Shown here one piece after another: positions 20,649 to 32,003 of a DNA stretch of 64,000 nucleotides. The stretch spans positions 55,448,096 through 55,512,095 of the forward strand of contig OY743177.1 of NCBI GenBank assembly GCA_963555705.1, written 5' to 3'. This DNA is from Ligustrum vulgare. Its lineage: Eukaryota; Streptophyta; Magnoliopsida; Lamiales; Oleaceae. Both the position numbers and the translations under genes were made by a program. Numbering within the stretch: the first letter of the stretch is position 1; each line of letters opens with the position of its first letter. The notes beneath the pieces are model-generated. The model did not search any database, was not told the DNA's origin, and saw only the letters and a list, made by a program, of their open reading frames with translations.

Positions 20649-22997
20649 GTGGTCAGAAGTTCAACCGAGCTGATAGGAGAGCTCCATGGAAGAACCCAAC
20701 TAAGGAAAGAATTGACAATCGTCAAAAAGACAGGAATAGGGGCCAGAATACCACCTCGGCACATGCTAAAGATACACGGGAGCCACCTGTACCTGTGGCC
20801 GACCTCCCCATTCGTGAAATCGACACGATACTGGAGGCCCCCACCCAGGTGGGAGCACCAACAACTCCCAGAAAAGGTATGTAAGGGAGGCCAAACAGCC
20901 TGCCAACGTGAATTATCATATCCATTCACATCCTGTTGGGATGCCTCGGACGGAATCCATCACATTCACACAAGACGATGCCATTGGGGTGCACTTCCCC
21001 CACAACGACGCATTGGTTATCAGGGCGGTGGTGGCTCAAAATGGGCTATCACGGATGATGGTGGATGATGGTGCCTCGGTAAATGTGATTTACGGGGTAA
21101 CTTTTGATAAGATGGGGATCAGCACTCCTCTCATTCCAGTCCCTGATCCAATATACGGATTCACGGGGGACAGCATAACCCCCAGAGGGTCCATAACCCT
21201 TATGAATGAAGTAGGGCAAGCACCGACCCTCACCAGAATCCCTATGGAATTCTTGGTGGTTGACAAAATCTCCTCCTATCATGGCTCAATAGGGAGGCCT
21301 GGTCTCATTGACTTGGGGGCTGTAACGCATACCAAATACATTTGCATGAAGTTCCCCACGGAGCATGGCGTTGCAACTGTGAGGGGAAGCCAGACAGAAT
21401 CCCGGACTTGTTACACAAATGCAATCCGGAAGTTTCAAGATCGAAGCTTGAACATGATCAGTGATGTAGCCATGACCGAGGCTGCTCCAGACCCTGAAAG
21501 ATTGGGTGAAGGGCCGTCTGGAGATAAGGATGTCACAGTGATCCTAGAAGAGGATTTAGCAGATCTAGACCCCAGGATGGCAGGTAACAATTGCCCCACC
21601 CCGGCCGAAAGGTTGGAATGCTTCGGCGTAGACCCACTTGATCCAATCAAAGAATTACAGATCGGACTGGACTCGCCAACCGAGTACAAGAGTCAATTGA
21701 AGGACTTCCTACTTCAAAACCTCAATGTATTCGCATGGAAACATGGTGACATGATTGGGATCGATCCAAAGGAAGCCTGCCACAGGCTCCAGCTGGATCC
21801 CCGAAGCCCTGGGCACAGGCAAAAGAGAAGGCCCATGAGTTCGGATAAGTATGAGGCCTTGAAAGACGAGGTCGCAAAGCTATTGAAAAATGGTTTCATC
21901 AGAGAGTCCCGATATCCTAAGTGGGTATCAAATCATGTTTTAGTACCAAAACACAATGGTAAATTGAGGGTGTGCATTGATTTTTCCAACTTGAAATGTC
22001 CCAAAGACAGCTTTCCATTGCCCCGGATCGATCAACTGGTCGACTCCACAGCAGGACACGAGTTGCTAAGCTTCATGGATGCATATTCCGGGTACAATCA
22101 AGTCCCCATGTTCGAACCGGATGAAGAGCATACTTCATTTATCACAGATAGAGGACTCTATTGCTACCGAGCTATGCCATTTGGCTTGAAAAATGCGGGA
22201 GCTACCTATCAGAGGCTGGTAAACCGCATGTTCTCGAAACAATTGGGGAACACTATGGAGGTGTACGTTGATGACATGCTAGTCAAAAGCATGGTCGCTG
22301 CTGAACATATCCACCATTTGTCAGAAGCATTTGATGTTTTGAGAAGATATAGGATGAAGCTCAACCCAGCGAAGTGTGCGTTTGGAGTAGCATCTGGAAA
22401 ATTTCTTGGGTTCATGGTGAATAAAAGAGGAATCGAAGCTAATCCAGACAAAATCAATGCTTTGTTAAACATGCAATCGCCTCGAAATCCAAAGGAGGTG
22501 CAAAGCTTAACAGGAAGAATTGCAGTCTTGAATCGATTCGTCTCCAAATCCACAGACAAATGCTTGCCATTTTTAAAAAACCTAAAAGGGGGGAAACGAT
22601 TCCAGTGGACACCGGAGTGTGAGCAGGCCTTCGCTGACCTGAAAACATCCTTGGGACGACCCCCATTGCTATCAAAGCCAAAGGCTGGCGAGCCTCTCTA
22701 CTTGTATTTGGCTGTGTCCAAGGAGGCTGTTAGCTCCGTGTTGGTCAGAGAAGAGGAGGGGAATCAATTTTCAGTATATTACGTTAGCAAAACCATGCTA
22801 GATGCGGAGACACGCTACCCAGATATTGAGAAACTTGCCCTCTCACTACTCACCGCTTCTCGCAAACTTCGTCCCCTACTTTCAGGCACACTCCATACAC
22901 GTGCTCACCAACTTTCCCATGAGACAAGTGTTGCAAAAACCAGATGTATTTGGGAGATTACTGAAATGGGCAATAGAAATCAGCCAGTTTGACATAC
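20649..22997 (+). pseudogene. Protease, reverse transcriptase and RNase H part of pol
   Basis: A frame change near 20860-20905 separates the spacer from the long open frame of 694 codons (20908-22992). The aspartic protease motif is DDGASVN near residue 53. Reverse transcriptase blocks are LRVCIDFSNLK (about 355), FMDAYSGYNQ (about 390), MPFGLKNAGATYQ and the catalytic YVDD at 453-456. RNase H follows with VYYVSKTMLDAETRYPDIEK. About 22870 an extra C in a CCCC run shifts the frame. The correct reading (PYFQAHSIHVLTNFP, ISQFDI) then continues in the next frame up to the solo LTR insertion at 22998. Confidence 0.9.
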
Positions 22998-24607
22998 TGA
23001 TGCGTGTCGCAATACACCAAAATAATAAATAATTCCTTACTCGCTAAATATTAATTAATAATGTAGTAGTGAGAGTAAGGGTCGATCCCACGAGGAACAG
23101 AAACTAATTTTAGTTGTTCGATCAATTAAAATGGAATGGGGGGGTTTGTTGTTTGAAATTGCTTGAATAAAAAATATGCATAAAAATAAACAATTCAATA
23201 TGACTAGAGAAATAATATGAGAAGAAATCTTGTTCTCGGGTTCGGTTGTGTCCTCAATTAATGTTATACATTTCCTTGTAGCGTGTTTCTATCCCTAATT
23301 CAATTATCAATCATAAATAATCAACAACCTCTGATTATCTAAATTCTTCCTTATGTGTATTGATTCAAAACAAGCTCTTCGAACCAATTCAATCCTAAAC
23401 AAGCTCTTAGGATTTAATGCACGACTAGTATGAAAATTTAGAAGAATAGATTGAATTGGATCGTTAATTACACAAGCTCGAATTAATCAATCTAAGTTGA
23501 ATTATTACTAAACCTGCACGAGATTTATTCGCTACTAAAGTAAAGATTCAATGACAATTACGGATCAAGAATCTAAACATAGCATATTCATGAATCCAAA
23601 GATCAATAATCCAATTGGCCAAATTAAACTATTAATCAAATAAACTCAATTGAACATTCAAAACTTAATAATCCAACAATTGAAATAAAGGAATAAATTC
23701 ACGTTACTAATTTGTAGGAAAAGAAAATAACATAATTAAATTGATACAACTTCCCCTTTGAACAAGATATGAAATTTAGCCTAGCATTGTTGTGGTAGAT
23801 TCTTCAAGTTGCTTCATGAATTCCATTGTTGTTGATATTCTTGCGCTTGAAAATCTCCCAAGAATGCTCTATATTCTTCTCTCAATTTTCCTCAATGTCC
23901 AACCTCCTTTTTGTGGTGATTTTCCTACTTTAATACTCCCAAAATCGTGCCCTAGCTTTACCCCAAAGATATACCAAAGATAGACCTTGAATCAGATAAG
24001 GAAATTCCTTGGAGAGCAAGTTACGGCCGTAACTTTCCTTATCACGGCCATAATTGGGATTCTGAAAATTTCCGGAATTTGGAAGTTACGGCCGTAAATT
24101 TGTCATTTACGGCCGTAAGTGTATTTCTGTCGAGAAGCTCCTGTGATCGATTTTTTGGTCATAACTTTCTCTCCCGAAGTCCGATTGTGGTGATTCAAGT
24201 TTCGTTAGATAGAAAACTCAAATATCTACAATTCTTTGTGAAATAGATCTTCCAAACTTCGAAAGTATTCTATGACAAAATTGAACTTCAATCTATGACT
24301 AAAATTCATGATCACAATCCTTGCGGGTTTTTGATTTCCAACTTCATTCCAAAACTTCTTTGACCATAATTTTTTCATCAATCTTCTTCCCACATGCCAT
24401 TATTGATTTGGAGCTCTTTGAATATGCCATTGAACCTCACTTCTTGATTTTTTTGTATTTCTTTGGTCATGTTTCTTTTCTTTTCGTTCTTTGCGATCTT
24501 ACATAGAACAATAAGTGAAATGCATTAAACGATGCTTCAATAGGATCAAACCAATAACAAAATAAGATAATAAGTGAATTAAATACATGCTAATAAAGCA
24601 CTTATCA
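22998..24607 (+). mobile_element. Solo LTR, 1,610 bp, nested in pol, TSD CATAC
   Basis: It starts TGATGCGTGTCGCAATAC and ends AAGCACTTATCA. Perfect CATAC duplications flank it at 22993-22997 and 24608-24612. Removing it restores the RNase H reading across the junction (ISQFDI then HYAPRTATKGQAFADF). It shares the GGGTCGATCCCACGAGGAA block and CACTTATCA tail with the 6620, 10248 and 45010 LTRs, but its head differs. It contains repeated TTACGGCCGTAA palindromes at 24021-24118. Confidence 0.95.
24021..24118. repeat. Repeated TTACGGCCGTAA palindromes
   Basis: Perfect 12-bp copies at 24021-24032, 24086-24097 and 24107-24118, plus a mutated one near 24043 (CACGGCCATAA). They lie inside the nested solo LTR. 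A protein-binding site is conceivable, but nothing shows it. Confidence 0.75.
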
Positions 24608-24612
24608 CATAC

Positions 24613-25593
24613 ACTATGCGCCTCGGACTGCGACAAAAGGCCAAGCTTTTGCTGACTTCGTAGTCGAATTCACCCACCCACCCACCGGAGGTCGAAATGG
24701 TTGATAACGCAGATGATAGCCAGGAGTGGAATTTATTTGTTGATGGGTCCTCAGCTAAGGACCGATCCGGTGTGGGCATATTACTAATAAGTCCAGAAGG
24801 ATTTAAACTACATAGCGCAATCCGCTTTGAGTTCAAAGCCTCGAACAACGTTGCTGAGTACGAAGCGTTGTTAGCTGGGTTAAGACTTGCCAAAGCTTTG
24901 AAGATCAAGTCCATAGTGGCGAACAGCGATTCGCAGCTCGTTGTAAATCAATTCAATGGGAAATTTTCTTCCAAAGAACCCTCTATGATTGCTTACTTGA
25001 AAAAAGTAAAAGATTTGGCGATACACTTTGAAGAAATGGAATTGCAGCACATCCCCAGGACAAAAAATTCCAATGCCGACACTTTGTCCAAACTAGCAAG
25101 CAGCAGTGATGCGGAGCTATATAATCTGATCCCGGTTGAGCGCATGTTGACCTCCTCTATTGAGCCAGGACCAGAGATTTTGACAGTAGAGGAAGAGAGA
25201 TCCTGGATGAATTCGCTGATTGCATATTTGAGGCACCAGACAGTGTCAAACGAGCCGGAGGCAGCTAGGAAATTGCAAATGTATGCTGCAAATTTCGTAC
25301 TCTTGGATGATCTACTCTATAAACGGAGCTTCACCTCCCCGTTGCTAAGATGTGTTGGGCCTGAGGAAGGGCGATATGTAATGAGAGAAATCCATGAAGG
25401 CATATGTGGCAACCATGCCGGGGGACTATCGCTAGCTCGGAAAGCCCTCAAACAGGGGTATTTTTGGCCCACTATGCGAAAGGACTCTCATGACTTCGTG
25501 CGCAAGTGCGATAAATGCCAAAGACATGCAACCATACTGCATCAGCCACATCACAGACTAACCGTGGTGACCAGCCCTTGGCCTTTTTCATAA
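24613..25593 (+). pseudogene. Second RNase H and integrase zinc-binding part of pol
   Basis: After the nested LTR the pol frame resumes, then slips at the CACCCACCCACCC repeat near 24680 before the frame starting at 24697. That frame encodes the archaeal-type RNase H of Tat elements: LFVDGSS (D16), NVAEYEALLAG (E54), NSDSQLVVNQ (D78) and NSNADTLSKLAS (D128), all four acidic residues kept. The integrase H-H-C-C domain follows (REIHEGICGNHAGG, VRKCDKCQRH). An in-frame TAA at 25591-25593 follows PWPFS; CAA is the likely ancestor. The next segment is in the same frame. Confidence 0.9.
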
Positions 25594-26382
25594 TGGGGGG
25601 TTGATATTATAGGTCCTATGCCTAGGGGTGCCGGAAATAATTGCTTTGCTATAGTAGCAATTGACTACTTCACCAAGTGGGTCGAGGCCGAACCACTTAT
25701 GAGGATCACCGAGGCCAACACCACCAAGTTCATTTGGAAGAATATCATATGCCGGTTTGGGATACCCCATTTGTTGGTTAGTGACAATGCTAAACAGTTT
25801 AAAAACAGAAGCGTAGACGAGTTGTGCGAGGATTTGGGAATTAGAAAGATGTTTTCATCTCCACATCACCCGCAAGCCAACGGGCAAGTGGAAGCAGTGA
25901 ACAAGACCATAAAAAACACCCTGAAAAGGAAGTTGGAGTCCAAAAAGGGCGCATGGGTAGATGAGCTCCCACAAGTGCTATGGGCGCTTCGCACCACTTC
26001 TCACACCGCAACTGGTGAGACACCGTTCTCATTGGCATATGGCGCCGAAGTGAGAAACGAAGAAGCACAAAGGGCCGATTTGGATTTCTTCATGGAGAAA
26101 CGGAACGATTCTCAAGTGGTGATGGCCAGATACCAGGAAAAGATGGCTCGATACTACAATAAAAGGGTGAAAGGGCGACGCTTTAACATTGGGGACCTAG
26201 TCCTAAAAAAGGTTATTCCTTCAACTCAAAAACCAGGAGTAGGGACTTTGGGTCCTAACTGGGAAGGCCCTTACAGGATCACGACCGAGGTGGTACCTGG
26301 GACCTACATAATTGAAGATTTATCCGGGGTACCTTTGTGTAACCCTTGGAACACAGATCACCTTCGTCGCTATTTTCAATAA
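25594..26382 (+). pseudogene. Integrase catalytic core and C-terminus
   Basis: Same frame as the previous segment, separated only by the TAA. The frame from 25618 keeps the D,D-35-E triad: D16 in VAIDYFTKW, D56 in LLVSDNAKQF and E92 in NGQVEAVNKT. The C-terminal GPY/F-type module is visible (GDLVLKKV, NWEGPYRI, NPWNTDHLRRYF). Compared with usual Tat integrases, about 20 residues seem to be missing after AYGAEV. Confidence 0.9.
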
Positions 26383-27733
26383 GTCAAATTCCACTTCAAT
26401 GAGACATAGTGTTTCCGCATGATTGTATGAAATCGCTAGTTAATAACGATGAGGATTGCACCAAATACTAATTAGCCATGCATATTCGTCATGCATGAAG
26501 TTTATTACAAACAAGGGACTCTTATAAGCCTACACTACGACCGTTGCGTAAGAAATTGAATGCATTAGCACCGCAAAGATCTTAGTACAACTAAAACTGC
26601 ATACACAGACTTTACAAAGTGTGGCTTATGGATGTTTAAATGTTTGTCAAAATCAGATCTCATTGGTAAACATAAATGTCTCGAACCACTCGAATCTAAG
26701 GTGCTGCACTCATTCACCGTCATTCACCGTGCAATACGTTTGGAATCATTCAAATATAACCAAATGTTGTCATATAAACCGAAATCCTTGGTGCGTTATA
26801 TTAGTTCATACATCCGGACAAAGCATTTGCAAGACATACATATACTAAGTGTTGTGTGCATAAGCGTAAAATACAAATGTAAAAAATTCTTATGTTATTT
26901 TTGCCGCAAATACCACACGCCTCCGCCAGGCATGAACTTTGTTAAAAACAAGGGACTATGGTGAATTTACACTGCGACATTAACAGATGTTCATACAAAG
27001 TTGTAAATGTAGGTGTCACAGAGTTTTAAGGTAAAATTGCTCAAAGGTTGGTCAAGATCATATCTAATTAGCAAACATAGGTACCTCAACTGTGCCGGAT
27101 CTGGGGGTATAGCAAATGATTAAACTTGAATAAAATTATTGCTGCGAAATGATGACAAATTCGATCCGTTCATGAATGACCACATTGGATTTGAGGGACT
27201 AGCACGCCCAAAATATGGCCATCCATGACCAAATGTTTAGATATCGCCTCGGGCTAATGGCCGAAGAGGAAAGGCACAGGAGCCCCTCCATCCGAACTAA
27301 GTTATGCTTGTCTGAGGTGCTCCAAATCAGGTGCATTTTACAAATCAAGACATTTACAGACAGACATTTACAATAGGTGCATTTTACAAATCAAGATGTT
27401 TATAAACAGACATTTACAATGTCCCACATATCATCTTACAATTATGAAGCATTCGTACTTGGGAATATTCATGCTTAAGCAGATTAGAAACGTTGCTACG
27501 CCAAAATATAAATAAACCATTCCATTCATAAAAATGAGGCATTGATGAATCAAAGGAAGGTTATACTTACAATATCGGGTGCCGGGGCACTTACAAAAAA
27601 AAAAAAAAAAAGAGAAGAAAACAACTAAAACTAAACTACCCAACAAAAAGGCAAAAGTAGGAAGGGATCATTGTGGAGGGACGCCTTCTGGAGAGCCCTT
27701 GCTGGATGCATCAGGAGGATCTGCAAGAGCATC
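26383..27733. other. Gypsy spacer between pol and antisense gene
   Basis: No protein is recognised. It has loose repeats of about 350 bp with AACAAGGGACT (26512, 26949), and the motif GGATTTGAGGGACTAG at 27187-27202. That motif is identical to the one at the 3' polypurine tract. There is a poly-A/purine run at 27594-27620. Confidence 0.7.
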
Positions 27734-30422
27734 TTAAGGCTCGGGGTAGAATGCTTCAATGGAGGATAAATCCAAAGTTGGAAAGGCTTCCTTCACGTCC
27801 CTTAAAGCCATCCTAGACCCTAAGTTCCCAAAAACCCGCTGCATGGCCTCGTACTCAGGGGTCTCTTCAAAGGTATCTTTGAAATTCTGGACAGCCTCCG
27901 ACACTCTAGTATTCAAAGCATTCTCCACCCGTGTCGTAACAGTCTTCTCCAGGACTTCAGTGATCCTCGTTTGCATGTGCTTTTCTAGAGAGGCAAGGTC
28001 CTCCTCTGCCTTTGCCTTAGCCTCTCGCTCCCTCCCCAATTCTTCATTAGCTGCTGCCACCTCGGCTTCCAACCTGGACTTGGCTACATTGGCGGCGGCC
28101 AGAGCCTCAGAGGCGATGGACTGTGCACGGTTAGAATCATCCAGTTTTTTGTACAATGTTGCCACGTCTGATTCAGAGGCATGGAGGTCATGCTTCAATT
28201 TGTCACTGTCCTCTTGGAGGCGCTTCGCATTAGCCCTCTCTTCTGAAGAAGATTTGCGGGCTATGGATAGCTGGGCCTTGAGGTCATTGATCTCCTTGAG
28301 CATATTGTCCGCGTGCAGGAGAGCAGTCTCAGCATTCTTTTTATCCCTTTGCGCCTCATCCACAGACGACTCCACCTCGTCAATAAGGGCCAACGCCCCG
28401 GCATTCATGGCCTTGGCGGCGAGCAACTTCCGGGACGGACTAACGCTGGAGGAGAAAGCAGACCAGCCCTCTGTCCAAAACTGCTCAGTAATGAAGGCGG
28501 CCCGGGCTGAAGGAGAACTGGGGGAGTCAAATAGAGAAGGGCTGAAAGTGACATCTTTGGGGAGAACGCTTGTTTTAATATGTCTAAGTTCTTCTGCCCC
28601 CTCCGGTGTCACCTCATAGGCCAACCCTGCAATGGGCACAGTTGGCTCATCCTCCAGTTCGTCAACCATTGGTGGCGGAGGCGCAGAAGTAGACTCCTTT
28701 CCCTTACCCCTTTTTAGCCTCTTCAAGGGGGCAGGCTCCTCCTCCAATAACTGCTCAGATATGACTTCGGACAAGATAGGTGGCATTGAGGCGTCCTTAG
28801 CCTCCCTATCTCTCTTGGATCCACCCATGTCAGACCTTTTTCCTTTCCCTTTTGGAAGGACTCCCTTAGGGTCGGCCTCCTTTTCTGTGTTAGGATTTTG
28901 AGGGCCCACAGGCAGCAGAGTAGGCGGTGGCATTAGGGCTGGAAGAGGGCCCTGAAGCTGGGCTGTAGATGCCTCGGAGACCTCCTTTGCCACCCCGACT
29001 TGCAGGTTGGCCAACACCGCCTTTTGTTTCCTCTCCACTTCACTTCCATGGCGGAGTGCAGGGGGAATCTTCGTAGCCAAGAGACCTTACAGAGAAATCT
29101 TTGGAGAGTCCTTGTAACCTAGCAAGAGAAAGAGAGATGAGGCTATAAAAAAAAAAGTATATAGAAATGAGGCTATAAAAGTGGTAACAAAGCAAACTCA
29201 CCCATGGATCGCATAAGACCGTGCTTGACGAATAGCTTATTTTGTTGGATGACCCCTTGAAAAGTACCTTTGTAAGCGAACAGACGCCTCACGGCCGCTA
29301 AATCCACGTCAGGGAGTAGGCGGGAAAAAGTGTCCCCTGTCACAAATCAGAAACATGTTAAGAACCAGCCAAAGAAGGTGAGTGGGAAATGAAAACAAGC
29401 GACACATGACACTTAAGGACACTAAAGCAAACGCAAGACTCACTAGGAACGGAAAGGGTTCGGGGAACAGAAATTTCCGGACAAGGGTCCACAGGAGAGC
29501 TTTGCCACTCCCCTGCAACCCAGAACCACTGGTTCCTCCAGTTCTTTATTGAGGTGGGATGACCAGTGATAACTGGAGGATACGACCCCCTAGGAGACAA
29601 GTAATACCAATCCTTGACGTCAGGCCTCACATCCCTTTCCCTTCTAACTGATTTCTTCAAGGTGTAGAGGGTATGAATGATGTACAGTGGGATGGGATGG
29701 TCAGGGTTGACCTCTTGCCATACCAGCCAAGTACTCACTGCTTGAGTCCAGAAATTGGGAGCCAGCTGGTAGGGACAAAGGTTATAACTCCTAAGCAATG
29801 TTCTGAAGAATGGATGCAGGGGTAACCTCATCCCACAGGATAAAGCGTCGTAACATATAGCCGCTTGGCCTGGAGGAGGACTGCATGGTCGGCAGGAAGG
29901 TGTAGGATGCACTAAATGGGCCCCTTCTGGCATCCTGAACTTCGCCGAGGCACAAGCCAAATCAACTCCTCGAATTTCGGTAGCAACCTCGCTGCTCTCC
30001 CACGAATCTGGGTTTGGATCGGGGTGCACATGATATCCTGATATCTTATTTACCAGGTCCACCCAACTTTTGACCTGGGCTATTTCCTCTTCTGAGAGCC
30101 CCAGCTCCTCTCTATGCGCCCGGAAGGGGGCCCTGTTGCCCAAATCAAGATCTTGTGGGCCAGAAGAAGAACCCGTTGCTCCTTCTCTCCCCATGTCTCT
30201 ATCGTGTTTGCTTCGAAGTTCTTTTAGTGTAGATTCCTCTTCGGACGACAGATGAGCCATGTAGTTCTGGTTTCTCTCTTCTTCACTGTCAGAATCACTC
30301 AAATAAATTATACCTCTAGTTTTCCTATTCCTCCTCTTAATCTGCTCCCTAAAGAAACGGGAACTAAAAACCGATAAAGAGATGGGGCAGAAACCTCTGA
30401 TGGGAATCGCTATCGCTAACAT
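27734..30422 (-). CDS. Antisense spliced gene of the Tat element (PF04195-like plus coiled coil)
   Basis: This gene lies opposite to gag-pol. Exon 1 (30422-29444) starts MLAIAIPIRGFCPISL, then has an acidic stretch (YLSDSDSEEERNQN) and a conserved block LRSYNLCPYQLAPNFW, DWYYLSPRG, WFWVAGEW. That block resembles the 'putative gypsy type transposon' family (Pfam PF04195). Donor A|GTGAGT and acceptor ACAG|GGGAC lead in frame into exon 2 (29336-29202), which ends at G|GTGAGT. Exon 3 (29118 or 29085 to 27734) gives a basic and acidic low-complexity part, then a long coiled coil (KSRLEAEVAAANEELGRERE). The acceptor at 29118 leads to TAA at 29087-29089; an in-frame AG 33 nt further on skips it, giving about 821 codons. 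Its function is unknown. Confidence 0.75.
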
Positions 30423-30820
30423 TTCCTATGTACCCGTTCCCCCAACTATTTCCATTTTTTCTTTTTCTTTTTGTTTTGTTTTAAAGGTGGACGAGACTCA
30501 AAGAAAGAAAAACAAGGTGCAAAAAACAAAATTTTCAAACCCACAACGAGAAACTAAAAATAGAAAAGTTTCGTGTATACAGAGACCAAGAGGTTTACCT
30601 TCAGATGGCGAATGCTTGAAATTGTGCACTGGAACGAAGGATTCGCCAAGAAAAACTGTGGAATGTCAAAGACAGACGCTGGGTAGAAAGCCCTTGAGGA
30701 AAAGACTTGAAACTTCCAGGAAAGAAAGAAACGGAGCAAGCTTTCGCCAAGGTACTGCTGCAAAAGACTCTTAGAAAATGGTAAAAGGGGGGAATAACGA
30801 AATGAAGAAGGATTTATAGG
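30423..30820 (-). promoter_or_regulatory. Candidate promoter and 5' UTR of the antisense gene
   Basis: On the minus strand a TATA box (TATAAAT, 30812-30818) precedes the antisense gene by about 390 bp. A candidate 5'-UTR intron has donor GAAG|GTAAAC (exon end 30599) and a pyrimidine-rich acceptor TTTCTTTCTTTGAG near 30497. This suggests an independent antisense transcription unit. Transcription is not shown by the sequence. Confidence 0.5.
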
Positions 30821-31139
30821 AATCCCAACAATCTAAATTCCTTGATTTTCGTGAACCGCATGATTAATGTGAATAACCCATGCTTCTTGGAGAATGGGCT
30901 AATCAAAGCGCCAGCCGTCAAAGGGAGGGACAAAACCGTTCAGCTACCACCGTGTATGCCACGCGCCGTGAAATGTTACCCCCCTCCCATTTCATGCATA
31001 TATTTCTTGGATATAAATACCAATAGCCCATCCGAATTGCACGCGTCGCCTAGGAAATGCGCTGGTACGATCCTGGCCGTCAGGGAGTGAAAATCTGAGG
31101 CGGAAGGTCGGTTATAGTATGGATTCGAACCTTGCGTAA
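30821..31139. other. Gypsy spacer upstream of PPT repeats
   Basis: No protein frame was recognised. The stretch lies between the antisense promoter and the PPT-proximal repeats. Confidence 0.4.
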
Positions 31140-31331
31140 GGAATTTCATCACACACGATCATGAACGATCCCCTCGGATTTGAGCTTTAAAATCATTGCA
31201 AATCCTACACGATCATGAACGATCCCATTGCAAATCCTACACGACCATGAACGATCCCCTCGGATTTGAGCTATAAAATCATAGCAAATCCTACATGACC
31301 ATGAATGATCCCTTCGGATTTGAGGGACTAG
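31140..31331 (+). repeat. PPT-proximal tandem repeats and polypurine tract
   Basis: Three to four degenerate units carry CACGATCATGAACGATCCC, CTCGGATTTGAG and CAAATCCTAC. The last unit ends GGATTTGAGGGACTAG (31316-31331), which directly precedes the 3' LTR and should serve as the polypurine tract. Confidence 0.7.
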
Positions 31332-32003
31332 TGTTTATTCCGGGCCCAAAGAAAGGTACAGTGATCCACCAGCGAAGGCCCAATAGTGGCCCAACGAACC
31401 CTGACCCCCCGCTAAAGGCCTAGAATATCACCTTGGGATGAATGCCGAGGTGGTATGTTAAGCAAACCTCTTTAGACGACCTGGTTAACACCCACCCGAT
31501 TTGCTTTATACTCAGCCGGGGCGCTTTATGGCGTTGACCAGAAGAGAGAGATGGAGTCAGTGATGGGACACTGCCTTTACCCAGACGTGACAGGCGCCCA
31601 TCCCCTACGAAATATAGCAATGATTACGGTTGAAAAGCAAGATTGTCACATCCATAAGCTAGGGTGATGACAAGTGTAAAGTATGCCACGTGTCGCAATC
31701 CGAGACAAGAAGTTCCACTATAAATGAAGCACAATCGTCTCCTTGTAAGGGGTTAGCATTTTTATTCTCTTAACTAAATATTTACTCTCACTCACTTTTC
31801 TCTCTTTTACGCACTTATATTTCCCGCACTCAAATTATATTTGCTTGACATGGCATTGACTTAGGCATCGGAGTGCAAACGAGAGCCACCTCGGCCTCCT
31901 TTGCAAACTGATTGTTTGTCATAGTGCGCAGGAGATCCACGTGTTCAAGAGGGAGGAGCTGAGACGTGTTGGTCCAAGGTCCAGCCGGATTTTGTGGTCA
32001 ACA
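31332..32003 (+). repeat. 3' LTR of the gypsy element
   Basis: 672 bp, TGTTTATTCC to GGTCAACA, followed by the target duplication TGTTC. Matches the 5' LTR with scattered, mostly transition, differences. TATAAAT at 31719-31725. Confidence 0.95.

Larger units (their letters stand above)
17715..32003 (+). mobile_element. Ty3/gypsy Tat-lineage retrotransposon, 14.3 kb, TSD TGTTC
   Basis: Two LTRs (17715-18383 and 31332-32003) begin TGTTTATT and end GGTCAACA. They are flanked by TGTTC at 17710-17714 and 32004-32008. Between them in order are a primer-binding site, leader repeats, gag, protease, reverse transcriptase, RNase H, a second (archaeal-type) RNase H, integrase, a long spacer with an antisense gene, and a polypurine tract. 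The second RNase H and the antisense gene are hallmarks of the Tat lineage. By eye the LTRs differ at roughly 25-30 sites (about 4%). Multiple stops and frameshifts and a 1.6-kb insertion in pol make gag-pol non-functional. Confidence 0.95.

Noticed and set aside
27759..28619. 286-codon plus-strand frame
   Set aside because: It is the mirror of the coiled-coil exon of the antisense gene. The Ala/Glu/Lys-rich minus frame makes sense, the Ser/Arg-rich plus frame does not.
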